Notes: generated from the sequence alone by a model not told the origin. A stretch of 64,000 nucleotides of DNA from Gordionus sp. m RMFG-2023 (GCF_954871325.1 NC_088775.1:3023473-3087472); one strand, 5' to 3'; numbered from the stretch's first letter, positions 36,386 through 49,655 are shown. Numbers and translations: made by a program.

Positions 36386-36699
36386 TAGTACCGTTTTATC
36401 CTTAAAATAATAAGTTTTTGATAAATATTATTTAAAAATATCCTTTTTTTAAATAATATTTTCGTTATTGCTTTAAAAGTTTTATCTTATTTATCTATGA
36501 ATATAACTGCGATGATATCAGTGATAAAACTTTAAACTTTTATCTTGTTTTGAGATATGTCCATAAGGTAAAGTAAATATTATTTCATAATTTTAAATTT
36601 CTTTTCTAAAGGGTTAACACAAGGAGCGCCATTTAAAAACTGTATTTTTTTTTTTACATTTTAATTTTTCGGTTAAAATGTATTACGATTTTTATGTCA

Positions 36700-36994
36700 A
36701 CAATGTTTTCCAAAGAGAAATAGCCAGAATAATAAATAACAAAAATTTTTAAAAACTACTAACTAAATATTTTAGCCAAAAAAATATTACCTAAGCTACT
36801 ATATTTCGCTAATAGATGCCCAAACCTTTGTTTCTTCTACAAACAAAATCTTCAGGCTCATGAAATATTGAGTTAGCCCTTTTAAATAGGATTAGATTGC
36901 AAATCTTATATTGCTGATAGTTTCAGCAGATAGAAGAATCTTTAGATTACCTTCCAAAAATTAAAAATACACGAGTCGTTTAACAACAATACTG
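36700..36994. mobile_element. MITE related to the TTAGTGTTG family (copy 3)
   Basis: The right end CGAGTCGTTTAACAACAATA and internal phrases (AAAAATATTACCTAAGCT, ATGAAATATTGAGTTAGCC) match the copies at 1.13 and 14.1 kb. The left end near 36,700 is poorly preserved. Confidence 0.5.
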
Positions 36995-37203
36995 TTAACG
37001 ACCAAATGCCATCATTCGTAACTTTTGTTTTAATATGATAATTAGCAGGCGCGTACGCAGGAATTTGCTGTGAGGGGGGGGGGGCAATTAAAATTTTTTT
37101 AAAATAAATTTTTGTTATTTAAAATTCTGAAGCATAAAATTTATTGGGACTAATAACTATTTCTAATACACAATTTTAAATTAATGTGAATTATAAAAAT
37201 TAA

Positions 37204-37400
37204 ATGTATAAACCGGCATATGAAAAACTTTAAAACATATAAACCGGTATATAAAAAAAAATATAAAAACCGGTAAAAAAAACTTTAAAATATATAAATC
37301 GGCATATAAAAAAACTTTAAAATATATAAACCGGCATATAAAAAACTTTAAAATAAATGTGAATTAAAAAATATTAAACGGATATAACCGGCGCCATATG
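37204..37400. repeat. Subterminal tandem repeats with ACCGG cores in hAT 2
   Basis: Five to six imperfect copies of a unit of roughly 30-35 bases built on TATAAACCGGCATATAAAAA followed by CTTTAAAA. They lie 160-350 bases inside the left (3') end of the element. Subterminal repeats of this sort often bind the element's own transposase in hAT transposons; that role is inferred here. Confidence 0.8.
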
Positions 37401-37702
37401 AATAACTATAAAATAAATGATCCAAAATAGAAATATTTTGAGTCTTTAAAATTTATATATAAAGTATAAAAAATATAAATGTTGTAAATATAAATTTACA
37501 TAAGTTTATTAGGTAAAATTGTATTTTGTGAATGAACTATTTATAATTCATAGGACAGCACTTAGCAACTGCTCCCAACCTTTTTTGGACCCCAACAAAA
37601 TGCTATAGATGCTTTGCATCAATTCAAACATATTTTAGATTATTTTCCTAATATATTAAAATTATAAAATTGCACAAAAATTTTTAAAAGCATATAATAT
37701 AT

Positions 37703-39925
37703 TTATAAAGTAAAATCCAATCTTCGTTGGGATAGAGCTAATTTTCCAATTATCTCATCCGTGCTTGGCGTCAAATGCCTATGAATATTCAATAGGGCCA
37801 AACCATTCAATCTACTTTCAAAAGTTGTACTTCTTAGGTAGGTTTTTATTCTTCTCAAAGAAGAGAAGGTTTTCTCATTAGTTGCAGTACTAATGGGAAT
37901 AGTTGCTAATATATATAATAATTTTAATATATTAGGAAAATAATCTAAAATATGTTTGAATTGATGCAAAGCATCCATAGCATTTTTTGGGACTATATCA
38001 ACCATGGTTAATCTTTTATATCATAGTTGGCATTCAGCCAATAAGGCATCATAAGATACTTTAATATCTTCATGATAAAAATTTGCCAAATATTTTATTT
38101 TATTTCTATCACCATCTGAAAAAGGTTGGGAGGGTTTTTGTGGTAATAATATCTGCAGATTGCTAAGTACTGCTCTATGAATTAAAAACCGTTCGTTTAT
38201 TTGTGTTATAAATGTATCTAAAAGAGGGATAAAGAGATTTATTTCATAATATTCTTCGACTGACCCCATATTAATGTTTGGACGATGAGCTTGCCTTGCT
38301 GCAAGTCGAGGGAGACAAATATTAAACTCATATTGTTGTGCTTTTGACTCAACAATAACATATAAAATATGAAATTCGTCATCAACATTAGCTCTAATTT
38401 CATTGAGTTCTATTAAAATACTCTCTGCTATTCTCATCATCTCAATAGTCAATATCGAGTTTTTGAAAAGTATTGCATAAAATTGTAGTATAATTAAATA
38501 ATTTATTAATACATTGTAATGAGAAAAAAAAATTTGGTATAAGTATGGAATCTAATAATTTGCTAGCCTCTGTAGAAATATCTCTCTCAGACCATTGTGA
38601 TATTTCGGTAAGAGCGTTAATAATTGGTTCTTCTAACTCCATAAAAGATGTCACAGCTTGATGGCGAAGGCTCCATCTTGTTGGACAAGCTTTTTGCAAT
38701 TTTTTCCTCCTTGTTGGACAAGGAGTTTCAGAAATAATTCTGTTCAAAATATTTTGTCTCTTGGGATATCTAAACATTTCATAGATGCTAGATATTTTGC
38801 CTGATATAAATATAAGAAATTTAATTGAAATAAATAAAATTATACCTAAGCAATTTGATATCAATGGCAAAGAACATGCATTAGATATTGCCAGGTTGAG
38901 GGAATGAGCAGCACAATGGACATATATAGCTGTTGGGCATTTTTTTTTATAAATGCTTGAAGCCCATTGAATTGCCCACTCATTGCACGAGCTCCATCAT
39001 ACCCTTGCCCACGTATCAAATTTATATTAAGCTATATTTTTGAAAAAAATAATTTTATAATGTGATTAATTATTACTTTGAATTTTTCAAGATTGTCAAA
39101 TATTACATCAGCTAAGGCAGACCCAGTCATGCTTGAAACTGGGATAAATTGTAGAAACATCTCTTTTATAATGTTATTTTGAGTATCTATATATCGTGCA
39201 CAAAGTGACACCTGCTCAATGCCAGCAATGTCTGTGGTCTCATCTGCCAAAATTGAGTAGCATGGGGCAGAATTGATTTCAGTAATCAATTTTTCTAGAA
39301 TGATATTATTGCAAACATCACTTATTTCATTTTGGATCCTAGGGCTAAGATATGTAGCATTTTTATTACTACTATTAATGCTCTCCATTAATGCAAAATC
39401 TCCTAATGCTTTAAATTTTATAAGGCCACGAAAATTCCCTTCGTTATCATTATTATTGAAATTCAGGCTTCCTGAATCAAAATGGCCACGTAAAGTTAAT
39501 CCCTGCAACCCACAATATAGAATAGCCTCAATAGTTAGTCTTATCTTGCATCTATTTTCTTTTGCAATTGTACGCCTACTTTTATCAATATGTGATGTAA
39601 TGGGAATCATATCCCCACTTTGAATTGATTCTTTTGAGGAAATCATCAGTTCACAACTTTTGTGATAATTTGTTTTTTGATGATTATCAAAAATTTCTCC
39701 AGCATCTTTGTATCTGTTAAATGGAGTCTTAACAAGAGTGTTAAGCTTAACCAAATTTCTTCCAGCATATCTTGGACCAAACAGGACACATATCTTACAA
39801 TAAGCTCCATTGTCACGGATAGAGTATGCTAGCCATAACCATCTAGTAAAATAGCTGTTTTGAAATTTTAGCTTTCGATTAGCACATACAGTTTGTGGAT
39901 ATTGAAAATTGAGGGGTGGAATATA
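37703..39925 (-). pseudogene. hAT transposase (TTF zinc finger, DUF4371, dimerisation domain), few breaks
   Basis: On the minus strand a ZMYM1-like hAT transposase runs almost complete. The TTF-type finger region includes WLWLAYSIRDNGAYCKICVL, then IFDNHQKTNYHKSC. The core carries ILADETTDIAGIEQVSL, INLIRGQGYDGARAMSG and a CPTRWSLRHQAV motif. The C-terminus reads PISTATNEKTFSSLRRIKTY and LNGLALLNIHRHL. Two 45-base GT-AG introns are visible: 39,076-39,032, and about 38,856-38,812 (GTATAATT...ATATCAG). I count about three frameshifts: one in an A-run near 38,960, one near 38,447 and one near 38,015. Recently active but now probably dead. Confidence 0.9.
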
Positions 39926-41074
39926 AATCTATTATTAAATTAAATAAATTATTTATCATAGGTATCTTATATTTATTACTTTTTTAAGAAGTAAATGTCT
40001 TTCTTCTAGGCTAATATTATCTTTATCCAAAAAATTGGCTATATCATATGGATGATCATTGTACTCTAGAGTTTTGTATAAGGATTTTATATGAGTATAA
40101 TATTGAGATTAAAATTATTTTAAAAAAGCCAAAATCTTTATTTAGAATAACCTTTTGATGGCTTTGGCTCTATATCCTGACTCTCAATTATTCTTCCAAT
40201 TCCAACAATTATTTCATTATTTATGGGAGGGGTTTTAATTACTAAAAAAAGAAAATAATAAAAATATGTTAAATTATTCATACCTTTTTGCTTTTTTATA
40301 AGATGACTTTGACTAGAATCTTTATCATCATTCGTGTTTTTAAAAATTTCTTATGTCCATAATTGTTATTTGACTAGAAAAAAATGGTAGAATTTGCCGT
40401 TAAAAATTTGAAAAAGATAAATATTACCAAAAAAAACTTGAAATTGAAATTAATTGATAAAATAACTTAGTAAATGATTGTGATAAATAAATGTAATTAA
40501 ATATATATTTGAATGAAAGATATATGAATAAAGATTATAAAAATAATATTAATATATAGAAAATAATATTTTTGAAAAATATATCCGGCATCTGCATTTT
40601 TTGGCTTTGAAGGGGGGGGGGATTTGTCCCCCCCCGCTGCTTACGCGCCTGATAATTAGAAATGAATGACGAGATTCAATTAAATTTTTTTAAAAGTTTT
40701 TTATTCTTAATTTTTTATTGCCAGAAAAAGCATATTTAAAAAAAATATTATTGAAAATGATTTGATTAAACCATTTTTCATTCTTCCAAATATATAAAGG
40801 CTTTTTCGTGAGATTAATAATGCATCTATGTACCCCCAATTAATGTTTAAGCCTATACCATATTTCTTAAAGGTCTTGATTTCTATATTTATGATTTAAT
40901 TTATCATTTTTTTTTTAATCAAAGAGATATTAACAATCATTTTAATTATATTTCGTGAATCTTACCAACGTAAAATAAGTAAGATATGGATAGTATTTTT
41001 TAGGCGGTTTTCTTTAAAATCAATGTAAAAAAAATAAATATAGGATTTGAACCATCGGATCAGCCATAATGCCT

Positions 41075-42060
41075 ACATAAGAGAAAAACTTAATTATAAT
41101 ATTTTTGGAATTCAATTTTTTCCTTGAAATTTTTGGTTATATATGAATTGGTATTTGCTATGGGCTGTTTTTTTGATACATCTTTCTAGGTAATATACTT
41201 CTTCATTACCTAACCCTGCTTTGAACAAACGATCCAATATTTTCTCTAGTCAATTAAATTAAATCTATAATTGAATTAAAATTAATTTTTCTAATAATTA
41301 ATTCATGCTTTTTTTTACGTAATCGCAAATTAATGTATAACGTAATAAAAGTATTCGATCTTAATAAGTGTTTTAAATTCGTTGTTATTATATAAAACTA
41401 GATTCACACTTACAATTATGTCAGTCCATAAATTACTATTTAATTTATTATTAGGGCATTAAAACCACTTTCAATAAATTTAAAGTTTAGTAAAAATATC
41501 TAAAAATCGTAATTCATTTATACTAACTGTTTTTGGTTAGACTAATGGCTTTTTACGAACAATTTATAATTTAATAAAATGTTATTATTGATTGCAAAGC
41601 TACAAAGTTTTTTTTTAAACTCTATAAATATATAATATTTTATCTACTGATTCATACTAATTAATAATTGTATATAAAAAAAGCATTTAAACATTTCAGT
41701 ATTATCTTTTAAACAATGAAATCTCCAATAGTTTGACAAGCCTCTTGATTTAACTATCCGTAATTTTCTATTTATAATATTTGTAAAATTGATAATTATC
41801 TTTATAAAAAAATGAGATCCACCAATCTTTTGACAGGCCTAATGATTTGACCAGTCTGTTCATTTACAATTTTTATATAAATAATTAATAAAAATATGGA
41901 TAGAATCAATAAAAGCAACTATTTAAAAATTAATACACCATTATTATTTTATCATCGACGTATCATAGATATCAAACTTTTTAACAAGAAATATTGATAT
42001 GAGTATTGAGAGTTATATGTAAGTCTGATATTTTAAAATTCCCTTGCAAAAAAATCTTAA
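41075..42060 (-). repeat. Right arm of the spaced inverted repeat around hAT 2
   Basis: The reverse-complement partner of 35,230-36,385; see there. The stretch 40,652-41,074 between hAT 2 and this arm shows no gene. Confidence 0.7.
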
Positions 42061-43261
42061 ACTATTTTCGATGTTCTGAGGCCTGTGCTGTAAAAATTTG
42101 ATTTGAGTCCCCATACACGCCATGAGTTTGTTACATTAACGGGTTTATCATAATATTATTGTGTTTTTCTCGCATAATAAGAATTTTACCCTAAAACCCA
42201 ACAAACATAGACTGCCAAAGGTATACCATATGGAGATTTATTTATAGTTTATTATTCAATATGATTAGATTATAAACAAATATTTCTTCGACACCAATAC
42301 TAAAAAAAACAAATAAATATAATCTTAAATAATTTTACTTAAAGGTATAATAATGGAAGAATTGTTGGACAAGAATATTATAATTTAACTCGTAACCATT
42401 AATTAAAATAAATTGTTGCTTCAATTTTATAATTATAAACATAAAATATTATTAAAAGTATCTCCAATTTTTTGACATTTTGATCCACTCAGATAACTAT
42501 CTTACTTAATATTTCCCAGTTCTTAGATCAGGGACGTCACTAGCCTTTAAAATCTCAGGGGGCTCAACTAAAAAAAAATTTATGGGAGTCTTCGCCCCCA
42601 TACCCTCATTTGCGGGCCTTCGGCCTATATATTTTACTTTTAAAATTTGCTAGCTCTGAACAATTATTCTGAATTTCATATTTCGTATTTTATTCCCACA
42701 AAATAAACTGGCATTTAAATAATTAAAACAATACAAGATAACTAAAAATAATATTTTTTAATACAAAATCTATTTATTACAGTATAAAATACATTCGATA
42801 GCTGATATAAAAAAAAAAAATTGCGTCTAAAGAATTACAAGTGATAAAAAAGAGTAATTAATTCGGTAATAGGAAAAAAAACCCCCTGGATAAAACCTCA
42901 AGGAAAATTTTTTTTTTTTAAAATCGTTAATTTAAAAAAAAAAATTTTTGTCAATTTTTTTTAAATTTTTTTCTCAATTTAGATTTTTCTTCCCATTTTT
43001 GCTTTAAGTCATTGTTGATCTTTATTTTTCTGATCTTTTCTCAATTTTTTTCTTCTCATTTTCACTTAATTTTTTTTTAGTATAACCTAGCAATAATTAA
43101 TATTGATAAATAATTTTACAAGTGAATGCCACAATCATTAACAGCTATTAAACTCCAAAAAAAACACAAAATACTTACGAAAAATTATTCGAAGTAATAA
43201 TGTCTAAATGTTAAAAACACGATATATTTCCTGATCGATTATATATATACTTGTATTTCGA
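42061..43261. other. Intergenic DNA with a hAT end fragment at 42,537-42,650
   Basis: CAGGGACGTCACTAGCC at about 42,530-42,546 looks like a hAT-type terminus. It is followed by GTCTTCGCCCCCATACCC and GGGCCTTCGGCC, the same phrases found inside the left ends of the hAT at 46.6 kb and the element at 55.1 kb. No other end is recognised. The rest, including 42,840-43,080, is A/T-run DNA without genes. Confidence 0.45.
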
Positions 43262-45323
43262 AATGGATGGATGTTTCTGTTCTCAATTCAGAAACTCTAT
43301 AGTTGGGAATGGCCGTTTAAGGACTCATAGTGAGAATGGACAAAGAGCCCCCTTTCCTCAGTCCCCTCTATTCCCCTCTCCCAGGCAATCCCTCCCAGTT
43401 CCCTCTTGAATCCTGTGGCACAGTTGTCTGTTCCATCTACATCAAATCATGCTAATATTGTAACAACAAACATTTTTGAATCTAATATCACTGATATTCA
43501 TTTCACCAATTCCTTTATTGATCAATTCCTTGGACTACCCAAACAACGTTTGGTTTCCAGCCAAGAGAAAGTTGTTTCTACCGATTATTCTCAATGTATT
43601 GATAGGCTATTAAACTCCATGGTCAGCCTTTCTTCGGTCACAAATCTTTCCAAATTTCTGCTGGGAATGGCAATTCATTCATTAGGAATATTAGACTAGC
43701 ATCTTAATATCAATTATGAACTCCATGATATCATAACTCACACCTGCAACAAAAAACAGGATCATTTAAAATTCAAGGTAAGCTAAACGACAATAAAATA
43801 CACAATCTGAACATAAATGCTGCTCTTTGACTATTCAGCTCCTCTGACACACTTACTCCAGAAAACGCGCAATTATATCAAAGACTACTAGATAAGTATC
43901 CCAAAAAATCGGAAGCTATAATGATTTGTAAAACCAAGAACCCTTACAATTTTCACTTCGGAAGAAGTATTTAAATCAGTGATATCTTTTAAGAAAGACG
44001 TGGCCCCTGGATTTGAAGGCATCGAACCTTTATTTCTTCAAGATTTAACTACTCCATTCTCAACTCTAACCTATTTATTGAATAAAATAACTCAATTATG
44101 CAGGTCATCAATGATGAATTCCCAGATTTGGCAAGGGCCCTCTTTTTTGGAGCCAAACTTGTCGCCCTGATTATGTTCCAAGATTATAGCAAGTAGGATT
44201 TCTGCACAGGTTTCTAACATACTTCTTTCACCTCAATTAGGTGTTGGAACGAGCTCAGGATGTGAAGTGGCTGCACATATAAATAGTATTTATGTTCAGA
44301 ATGCTACAATCGCTAATATCTTATTAAAATCAACTTTAAAAATGCTTAAGTATTCACGGGAAAGTAATCCTTTCACATATCATAACCCAGTTTGTACAAA
44401 CTATATCCTTTCACCCTATAAGAAACCATCCCATTTGGTATTTAGCCATTATATCTTAACTTCCTCTGAAGGTATTCAGCAAGGTGATCCCCTAGGCTCC
44501 ATATTATTTTGTCTAAGATTTCATCATTTGATTAAAATACATTTAGTATATAGATGATGGGGACATCTCAGGTTATTCAGTGGAGGTGGAAAATGCTAAC
44601 ATTACTAAGGCTTCCACTGACAGCCTCGGACTTATAATCAACCAAACCAAAACCGAATATTGTGAAATCAATACAATTCCATTTAATGTTTATGGCTTTA
44701 AACATGTACCCTTAAAATTTTTATCGCATTATCTCTCCCATTGGTGGAGTCAGTTAATTCTTTGTTAGTGATATGGACGATATTTTAGAAAATTTAAAAC
44801 GCATTGTTTTCTGTTTCTCGGCTCACAAGGCCTTTTTTTAATTATTAATTCCTTCAACATCCCTAAAATCTTAACGCCCTCCTATCGAGCCCATTATTTT
44901 TAGAGAGAGTGCTTCTAATAAGATCCAAAACCAGAGTAAGTAATTCTTAGTGATTGCTTAAATATCAAGTCTAGAGACATTGCTTGGCATTAAGCCACAC
45001 TTAATTCCAAACATGGTGGTCTTGGTATAAGATCTCCACTGTCGATCTCAATATGTGAAATCATTGCTAGCCATCTCCAGGTACAAAGATTAATTGACCA
45101 ACATCTGTTAATTCACGACAATCATTTCTTGAACAGCTATGACGGAGTGGGCACCCGTCACAACCATAACTCTATTTCCGATCTCTTTAAAACAGAAGGA
45201 TTTGGATTTACCATTGTGAAAAACTTCTTTGATTACCTAATTTCGAGTCTTTCACCTGCATATTTCCGGACTAAAATTTTGGATCAATTATTAAAAATCG
45301 AGCCCTCTAACCATACTAATTAA
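43262..45323 (+). pseudogene. LINE of the restriction-like-endonuclease group, RT region, broken
   Basis: Starts at an ATG (43,262) with a degenerate Cys/His region, DGCFCSQFRNSIVGNGRLRT, where relatives carry a C2H2 finger. A Ser/Thr-rich part follows (NPVAQLSVPSTSN to MAIHSLGILD). The RT domain shows KKDVAPGFEGIEPLFLQDL, GVGTSSGCEVAAHINSIYVQ, SSEGIQQGDPLGSILFCLRF, LDDGDISGYSVEVEN (catalytic DD, reached only after a frameshift near 44,555) and DSLGLIINQTKTEYCEIN. Further on, TLNSKHGGLGIRSPLS. The segment normally holding the first catalytic Asp (LDFxNAFN) appears deleted between ILLK and STLKMLKYS, near 44,330. Many stops and frameshifts. The C-terminal endonuclease part is missing: a hAT fragment begins at about 45,350. 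Confidence 0.85.
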
Positions 45324-45349
45324 GGCAATGACAGTCTTTAGATAGAATA

Positions 45350-46298
45350 AACTGATTTTATTTTATTACTTTGTGTTTTGGATAAAATATCGTTGATAAC
45401 AAGCTTGGCTGTTACAAAATTGAAAACATTTCGAAGGATTTAGGGTTTGCAAGGAATCAAATTCAACTGACAATTAATTGCCTGATTAATTGAGATGTAT
45501 AATTTAAATTATTGTCTTTTATTTTTTTAATCCTAATAGATAATAACACTGAATATTTGGGTAAGGCACAAGATTTTATAAAGGAGAGAAATCTACCTTT
45601 TGATTTTAAAAGTTCCAAGTTAGAAATATATATATTTTCAATAAACTAGAATCAAATTTTTGAAGAAAAGTTAGTTTCGAAATATTTATAAGATAGCTAA
45701 AACAAGGGATGCAAAAATTACACATGATCTAGAGGTTAAAGAATCTAAAGATTTGTCTGATTCTAAGAATTCTAAATTTATTTAATTAAAATATTTTTAC
45801 AAATTACATAATTTAAATTCTACTTCTTTTAATGATGATAATTCTGAAACTTATGATTCAGACTGGAAAAACTATACATTTATTTTACCTTATCGTCTAT
45901 AAATACTTCTGCTTTCCCTAATTTAACAATTTTGTAAATATTTATTACCCATTCCTTATTATCTCATGTACTGCCTTAAGAGTAAAATTAAATTAATTAA
46001 AACGAGACTTCGTAGCACCACGAAAGATCCAATTCTTAATAATTACCATTTAATCAACGGCAAATTTTTTTTATTTAAACATTTAAATATTGAAGAAATT
46101 ATATTTTTCTTTCGCTTTCTCTTCCCCTACTATGTCTACATCATTAATTCAAAAATAATATTTTTAAAGTATATATTATGTTTATATTATAATACATTAA
46201 GGATTGATGCAATAAAATTTATTTTGGAAATTTAATGGGTGTCAAAAAAATAATTAACATCCATCGCTCAGAAAGTGTAAAAGTGTAAGAGCCACTAT
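45350..46298 (+). mobile_element. hAT 4-type fragment, 3' part only
   Basis: This aligns with 33,450-34,669: GTGTTTTGGATAAAATAT, GATAACAAGCTTGGC, KSKIKLIKTRLRSTTKDPIL and the end GTGTAAGAGCCACTATT, which corresponds to the GTGTAGGGGTCACTG terminus. It is 5'-truncated, abuts the LINE and carries several stops. It holds only the C-terminal dimerisation part of transposase. Confidence 0.8.
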
Positions 46299-46329
46299 TA
46301 TTTATTACATCATAAACTACAAATTTGAT

Positions 46330-46579
46330 GGCGATTCTTAATATATTTAAATATTTTTAATTAAGTAAATAAAATATATCGATAAAGGATTCTAAGTGCA
46401 AATATATTTATATTTATTAAGTTAATTAAAGATGCTCAATTATCTGATTGCATTCTTTGCTCAGAAACTGGAAAATTATCATTTTCGCGATTTTAGATAT
46501 ATTGTGTCTATATATTTTTTTTCTTGATTTTTAGGGCATAATCATTATAAATTTAAAGAAACAAACAGAGGGAAAGGGG
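46330..46579 (+). repeat. S unit 3, upstream part
   Basis: Matches 16,725-16,945 (AAAGATGCTCAATTATCT, CAGAAACTGGAAA, AGAAACAAACAGAGGGAAAG). The unit is split at GAAAGGGG by the hAT at 46,580 and resumes at 50,154. Confidence 0.75.
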
Positions 46580-47056
46580 CAGTGGCGTATCCAGGATTTT
46601 CCTATGGGGGGGGGGGGAAATTTTTTGGGGGCTTCGCCCCCAAACCCTCTTAGCTGGCCTTCGGCCAGCTTTTGCCCGGCCTTTGGCCGGGTCTTATGTT
46701 TTACTATTCTATTAAATTTTTCATATAATTATATATCTTTTTTTAACTTTTATTTACTAATTTGTGCCTAATGATATTACAAGCCTATTTTTTATTATTT
46801 TAAGTTAGGTATGTTATATTTAATAAAGTTTTTTTAAATGTAAAGTTGAAATAAAATGTCATTTAACATTTTTTTAAAAACTAGCCTCTGCTTAAATTCT
46901 CATACAATATAAGTAGCATAAATTTTTTTTTATTGAAAATACCACAGTAAAACATTGACTAAAAAATAATTTAAAAAAACAAGTTTTTTTTAACTTCTTA
47001 TCAAATACAATATTATACAGAATATTTTATTAAATACTATAATTATAATGTGATTT

Positions 47057-49340
47057 TTAATTTTCGTGGGAATGTTGCCAATGTATCAAGAATTTCGTTT
47101 GTCTGGGAACCAAATCTCTGTGGATATTTAACAGAGCTAACCCATTTAGCCGAGATTCGGAAGTATTACTTCGTAAATATGTTTTCAACCTTCTCAAGTT
47201 TGAAAATGTCCTTTCATTCGTGCATGTTGTAATAGGCAAACATGCAAGAATATAAAATAACTTCAAAATATTGGGAAATTGAGCCAAGATATCTTTACAA
47301 CGATTTAGCGCATCATTGGCATGCTCAGGTAAAATAGGTAAACGTAATAAATATCTATACCATAATTCAAATTCGCTGATTAAATTTATCTCCGAATCAA
47401 TATCGTACGAATAAAATTTGGCTAAATATTTTATTTTATTAATCGTGCCATGAGAAAACGAGGAGGGATCTTTGGGCAATAAAACTTGAAGATTTGCAAA
47501 GACTTCTTTTTTATCTAAAAATCGTACTTTTATTTGTGATAAAAAAGTGTCCAAGAATGGGATAAAAATAGATATTTTATAATAATCTTCAGTTGATCCA
47601 ATATTTACATTGCATCTCATTAATTGCCTTGGTGCTAGACGAGGTTTAATTATTGATATATCATAAATTTGAGCCTTCGATTCAATATCTACATAAATAT
47701 TATGAAAATATTCATCGACATTCGTTCTTATTTCATCCACCTGTTCATATATATTTTCTGCCAAATCAATTACCTGAACCAAATCTAAATTTGGTTTTTG
47801 TAGATTTCTACAAAGTATTGAACTATAAGAAAATAATTTATTGATGCAACTAGCAGCAATGATAAACTCTGATTGATCAATTGAATTCAATAATGATATC
47901 GCTTCTGACGACACATTACTATCTTGCCATTTGGTAATTTCATGTAAAGATATTCTTATCATCTCTTCGAGTTCTATAAATGCCGAAACTGAATCACGTA
48001 AAACCCATCGTGTAGGGCACATTTTTTTTAATTTTTGATGATGTGTTTCTGGTGCATTCTTTGATATAGTTCGATTCAAAACATCTGACCGTTTGGGATA
48101 TTTAAAAAAATCATAAATTTTGGATATAATGGCTAAAAATATATTTAATTTATTTTATTTATAAGTTAAAATATACATGGAATTGCGTATAGAAGGTAGA
48201 GCACATGAATCGGATATTGCCAAATTCAACGAATGAGATGCACAATAAACATATATAGCGGAGGAATATTTTTTTAAAATATGTGCTTTGACACCATTTA
48301 AATGGGCACTCATAGCCGGAGCACCATCATAACCTTGTCCTCGTATCAAATTTAAATTTAACTTATATTTCTCTAAATTTAACAAAATAGTTTTGGCGAG
48401 GGCCTCCCCTCTCATATCCACAACTGGTATAAATTGTAAAAATTCTTCTAATATTTGTATATCACCTATGATGTATAATTTTTTTTATTATTAATAAAAT
48501 TATAAGCTTACCATCCAGGCTTATATAGCGCACACATAAAGACATTTGTTCTACTCCAGAGACATCTGTTGTCTCATCAGCCAAGACCGAAAAGTAGGGT
48601 GATTTGTTGATATTTGTAATAACTTTCTTCAATATTAATTCATTGCAGGCATCGATGATTTCATTCTATTTTATTGGGCTCAGGTCGCATTTTTAGAACA
48701 ATTTAACAAATTGTCTCTAAGTATGGGATCTCCAAGAGATCTATTTCGAAGAATAGCTCTTAGGTTACCATCATTATTGTTATTATCATTATCAAATATC
48801 GCACCGCTATCTCTATGACCTCTAAGAGCGATACCTTGGATGCCACATACCAGGATAGCGTCAATTATTGGCGTTAGTCTTGATCTATTTTGCAAAGCTA
48901 GTTCTTGCTTTCCAGTATCTATTATTCTAATAATATCCATAGATTCTCCATTTTTGATAGATCGCAAGGAATATATTGTTTGTTCTGCATTAATATGATA
49001 CTTATTATTTTGATGGTTGTTAAAAGTTTCAGTAGCATCTTTCCATTTAGTAAATGATGTTAATACTAAGCTCTGTAATTTTTGCTGAGCCCTTCCAGCA
49101 AATTTGGGACCAAATAAAACACAATTCTTGCAAAATGCACCATTAATGGTAGGTGAAAATGCACATATCCACCTTGATAACCAAACATATTGGAACTTTA
49201 ATTTTTTTGTTGTCGTGTCCCTAATAAATGGGAAAGTTATATCTGGTTGATATATATTTTCCAAAATCTCCAGTTTTTTTTGAGGAATTAAATCATTCTT
49301 TAGGAAATTATATATATCCCACGGTTGCCCTAAAAGACAT
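47057..49340 (-). pseudogene. hAT transposase of element 3, nearly complete
   Basis: Exon pieces on the minus strand: about 49,340-48,680 holds the TTF finger (WICAFSPTINGAFCKNCVLF, NNHQNNKYH). From 48,680 to 48,155 are SVLADETTDVSGVEQMSLCV and LIRGQGYDGAPAMSAHLNG. 48,079-47,057 (340 codons) holds MCPTRWVLRDSVSAF and the C-terminal PITTCTNERTFSNLRRLKTY, LLNIHRDLVPRQTKFL. Two short introns fit: one of about 60 bases near 48,515-48,450, and 48,165-48,122 (GTATATTTTA...TTTTTAG). Breaks I can see are one frameshift after NCSKNAT near 48,685 and one TAG a few codons later. ZMYM1-like clade, as in hAT 2. Confidence 0.9.
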
Positions 49341-49439
49341 TATTATTACCAACATTCATTAATGTACATATAAAAGCATTTAATGATAATAGACAGGTTA
49401 TCTGGCCAAAATTAACATTAAAAAAATTATTATAATTAT

Positions 49440-49655
49440 CAAATCTATCATTAAAATTAAAATGCTTATTCTTACTGAAATGAAAATGAACATATTATTT
49501 AATAAGCAATTGTTATGATCAAATAAAAATTCCACACTATTAATATCTATCAAATCTATCATTAAAATTAAAATGCTTATTCTTACTGAAATGAACATAT
49601 TATTTAATAAGCAATTGTTATGATCAAATAAAAATTCCACACTATTAATATCTAT
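49440..49655. repeat. Tandem duplication of about 108 bp inside hAT 3
   Basis: Two copies (49,440-49,550 and 49,551-49,655) that are identical apart from a six-base gap (an extra AAAATG in the first). It lies upstream of the transposase and creates a 95-codon low-complexity frame that is not a gene. Confidence 0.9.

Larger units (their letters stand above)
37046..40651 (-). mobile_element. hAT element 2, near full length, TSD ATAATTAG
   Basis: Left end CAGGCGCGTACGCAGG; right end, reversed, CAGGCGCGTAAGCAGC. A perfect 8-base duplication ATAATTAG flanks it (37,038-37,045 and 40,652-40,659). G-runs lie inside both ends (37,074-37,084; 40,611-40,621 with a C-run following). The transposase gene is on the minus strand. 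It is 3.6 kb, the size of complete hAT elements. It sits in the loop between the two arms of the inverted repeat at 35.2-36.4 and 41.1-42.1 kb. Confidence 0.95.

Noticed and set aside
39273-39623. 116-codon plus-strand frame
   Set aside because: It lies antisense to the hAT 2 transposase and is a shadow of it.
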